Of a stretch of DNA of 5,986 nt, positions 4,544 to 5,986 are shown piece by piece. The stretch spans positions 1 to 5,986 of the forward strand of contig QHXE01000310.1 of NCBI GenBank assembly GCA_003222835.1. Direction: 5' to 3'. A program made the translations under genes and the position numbers. The notes below the pieces were generated by a model that worked only from the letters and a program-made list of their open reading frames with translations, did no database searches and was not told the DNA's origin. The DNA comes from Acidobacteriota bacterium. Its GTDB lineage: Bacteria > Acidobacteriota > Blastocatellia > Pyrinomonadales > Pyrinomonadaceae. How positions within the stretch are numbered: position 1 is the stretch's first letter; every line of letters begins with the position of its first letter.

Positions 4544-5095
4544 TTAGGGTAGCAGGTTGACTTGGATGTTGATCTTGTAGCCGGGGAATGGGCTGAACGA
4601 GTAGTGGCCGGCAACTGGTGGGATGCCTGTGTCTCCACACGGTGGGAGGGTGCAGCCAGAGAAGGGTCCTGGAGGAAGACTAGCCCCCGGTCCGGTGCAC
4701 TCGAGAGTGGACGCGGTTATGTGAAATGAGAAGCCTGTCGGGCTCTCGGGGCTCGCCATGATTGTCCAGCCAGTGACATCAATGCTCAGATGTGTTGGAC
4801 TGTTAGGTTCTCCCAGAGCGCTGCGAGCATAGACTGTGACCTGACAGTCGCCTTGTGTTCCCGTAGTCCCTGCTGCAGTGCTTCCGGTGCTTCCGCCGAA
4901 CTCGCACCAGCCCCAGAACCCGAATGTTCCATTGCAGGTGGTAACGTCGTGGCAGTTGCCGGAGAATCCAACCTGCCACTGGGCAGTGTTCCCGTAGGCG
5001 TGCGCTCCCGGCAGCATTGCGGCGAATAGTAAGAGACTAACTGTGGTTATGAGAGTCATGATTCCGATGTGTTTGGTCAAAATTTCTTCAGGCAT
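4544..5095 (-). CDS. Cysteine-rich secreted protein, family of unknown function
   Basis: From ATG 5095 the product is 183 residues. A hydrophobic stretch (LITTVSLLLFAAMLPG) ends in GAHA before YGN, a good signal peptide. The mature chain contains seven cysteines and the motif FGFWGWCEFGG followed by GDCQVTVYARS and a strand SIDVTGWTIM. The C-terminal third is Pro/Gly/Cys-rich (GPFSGCTLPPCGD) and ends in the beta strand YKINIQVNLLP. I have an impression of similar secreted proteins with the FWGWC-GG and GDCQ signature in soil microbes, but know of no function. An ATG at 5146 would add 17 residues, but it sits inside an ATATAT sequence that is better explained as the TATA box (start of transcription near 5122), so 5095 is preferred. 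ATG 5059 is a further possibility. An odd number of cysteines leaves one unpaired or intermolecular. A terminator-like hairpin follows the stop. Confidence 0.75.
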   Translation of the reverse strand: MPEEILTKHIGIMTLITTVSLLLFAAMLPGAHAYGNTAQWQVGFSGNCHDVTTCNGTFGFWGWCEFGGSTGSTAAGTTGTQGDCQVTVYARSALGEPNSPTHLSIDVTGWTIMASPESPTGFSFHITASTLECTGPGASLPPGPFSGCTLPPCGDTGIPPVAGHYSFSPFPGYKINIQVNLLP

Positions 5096-5144
5096 TTGGT
5101 CGTGGACATTCTTCTTAAGACCTATGGAAGAATATTCTGTCTCC

Positions 5145-5150
5145 ATATAT
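5145..5150 (-). promoter_or_regulatory. TATA-like box for the cysteine-rich secreted gene
   Basis: ATATAT lies about 25 bases upstream of a predicted start near 5122, giving a leader of about 27 bases to ATG 5095. It overlaps the first in-frame ATG (5146), arguing against that start. Confidence 0.4.
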
Positions 5151-5221
5151 CTCAGGACGGCTGGAACCGGACCTGATGAGAACGGTTGAACTTACTGAAA
5201 GCGAGATTGAACTGTAAATCT

Positions 5222-5242
5222 AACCGCGGTATGATGGCGGTT
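5222..5242 (-). terminator. Hairpin downstream of the cupin gene
   Basis: A perfect 6-pair inverted repeat, AACCGC with GCGGTT, encloses a 9-base loop 37-57 bases past the cupin stop (5279-5281). There is no strong T tract after it, so a termination role is only suggested. Confidence 0.3.
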
Positions 5243-5278
5243 CCTTTCGTAGCCGGCTGCGACTGCCCTTTTAGCATG

Positions 5279-5821
5279 TCAGCCAAAGAGTCTGAGCTTG
5301 TACTTTTTCGTTAATTCAGGAATCCATTCGTCCCATCCTAGGCTCGCATGATACTTGGTGCTGAGGGCTTGGATCTTCGCTGGGTCGGGCCTAGTGTTCT
5401 TGAATAGTTCACCGGCTTCGGCAAAGAATTTCTCGAACCCTGCAGGCGAAATAATCTCTACGAGTCTGGCAGGCTTGTCGGTGGGATTCCAGAAAGCATG
5501 TGGAATGCCCCGCGGTTTCAGAACATAGTCGCCTACGTCCGCGAGAAAGATCTCGTCACCAACCCTAGCTCCGAACTGGCCCTCAACCACATAGGAATAC
5601 TCGTCAGTATCATGGTGAACGTGAGGCGGGACAAGAGTCCTAGGCTCCAAAGGGTGCTCGACTATTGAGAAGGCATGACCTGTCTCTTCGCCTGTAATCT
5701 TGAACTTGACACCCACTCCGCCCATGGAAACGAGCTTTCCCTCACTCGACGGAATCCTGAAGCGGCCGTGTCGCCTTGCAGAATCAAGCTTCTCCATGAG
5801 ACGGAAAACAACGTGGCTCAC
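5279..5821 (-). CDS. Single-domain cupin protein
   Basis: The product is 180 residues, soluble, without signal peptide. The cupin barrel has both conserved motifs: motif 1 PPHVHHDTDEYSYVVEG with His67, His69 and Glu74, and motif 2 GDYVLKPRGIPHAFWN with His108 and Asn112. All four usual metal ligands are therefore present, consistent with a bound divalent metal. The N-terminal RFRIPSSEGK and VEHPLEPRTL and the tail ISPAGFEKFFAEAGEL match a widespread cupin subfamily in soil organisms, with no assigned substrate. Members of the superfamily include dioxygenases, isomerases and sugar or sensor-binding proteins, so activity cannot be named. GTG 5821 may be a leaderless start (ATAAGAAT about 25 bases upstream). 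ATG 5797, eight codons in, is equally close to the family's normal beginning. No Shine-Dalgarno precedes either. No neighbour suggests a pathway. Confidence 0.9.
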   Translation of the reverse strand: MSHVVFRLMEKLDSARRHGRFRIPSSEGKLVSMGGVGVKFKITGEETGHAFSIVEHPLEPRTLVPPHVHHDTDEYSYVVEGQFGARVGDEIFLADVGDYVLKPRGIPHAFWNPTDKPARLVEIISPAGFEKFFAEAGELFKNTRPDPAKIQALSTKYHASLGWDEWIPELTKKYKLRLFG

Positions 5822-5986
5822 TAATAGATTTTGGGAGAGAATTCTTATCCCAAGTTACCGGCAACAGCAGGAGAATTCTGCCCTTGCTGCCTGAATTCCG
5901 GCCAAGAGAACCTCTAGGGTTTTGCTTCGAATACTCTGTTGAACGGTGTCTCAGTCGCTCTTCGGAAGCTCGTGAATCCTCCAGAC
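5822..5986. other. Upstream region of the cupin gene and window edge
   Basis: This holds the presumed cupin promoter (ATAAGAAT at about 5841-5848, minus strand). An imperfect inverted repeat lies at about 5860-5892 (GGCAACAGCAGG against CCCTTGCTGCC), and GAATTC occurs three times within about 60 bases. At the very edge, a minus-strand frame is open from 5986 to a TGA at 5951-5953 and could be the last 11 codons of another gene, but that is too short to call. Confidence 0.3.

Noticed and set aside
4790..5029. Plus-strand frame of 79 codons and a second minus-strand frame at 4786-4971
   Set aside because: Both lie inside the cysteine-rich secreted gene in other frames and have no start signals or family character.
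5838..5897. Three GAATTC sites within 60 bases as a possible repeat array
   Set aside because: The flanks differ and the spacing is irregular. Only an imperfect inverted repeat is left, with no CRISPR or attachment-site structure.

Overview
The window looks like chromosomal DNA from an archaeon, most likely a mesophilic soil lineage of the Thermoproteota (Nitrososphaeria or Bathyarchaeia-like). I infer this from AT-rich TATA-like boxes about 25 bases ahead of likely transcript starts, short or absent leaders, occasional strong GGAGGTG-type ribosome sites, frequent GTG/TTG starts, and several small secreted protein families that I associate with uncultured soil archaea and soil bacteria. A soil bacterium or a Thermoplasmata lineage cannot be excluded from this sequence alone. 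No tRNA, rRNA, CRISPR array, transposase or integrase was found.

Layout. 1-517 (+) is the 3' end of a cell-surface protein built from roughly 100-residue Ig-like repeats. 648-996 (-) is a broken remnant of amrS, the radical SAM member of the AmmeMemoRadiSam set. It keeps only the C-terminal region and carries a one-base frameshift near 738. It abuts an orphan AT/purine-rich stretch (997-1142) with a run of nine G. 1143-1619 (-) is a secreted protein resembling the allene-oxide-cyclase-like barrel family. 1940-2524 (-) is a soluble protein with a PD-(D/E)XK nuclease signature. 2793-3122 (+) is a small secreted protein of unknown family. 3343-3701 (-) is a DUF2173-type protein interrupted by what looks like a single missing base near 3479/3480. 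3903-4403 (+) is a membrane-anchored extracytoplasmic protein with an OB-fold-like pattern, preceded by a clear TATA box and Shine-Dalgarno site. 4544-5095 (-) is a cysteine-rich secreted protein, and 5279-5821 (-) is a single-domain cupin with complete metal-binding motifs.

The genes do not form an obvious operon. They are mostly single transcription units with their own spacers, and orientation alternates. The theme is an exported set of small proteins (four with signal peptide or anchor, plus the Ig-like surface protein) mixed with housekeeping-like or degraded genes. The two most checkable observations are the frameshifts in amrS and the DUF2173 gene. In both, the missing C-terminal part of the family is found intact in another frame immediately downstream, so either the assembly carries indel errors or the genes are recent pseudogenes. 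I see no convincing new multi-gene system. The nearest candidates for unexplained biology are the lone PD-(D/E)XK protein, the exported OB-fold-like protein, and the TTCGAC repeats with a hairpin in the spacer at 3776-3839.
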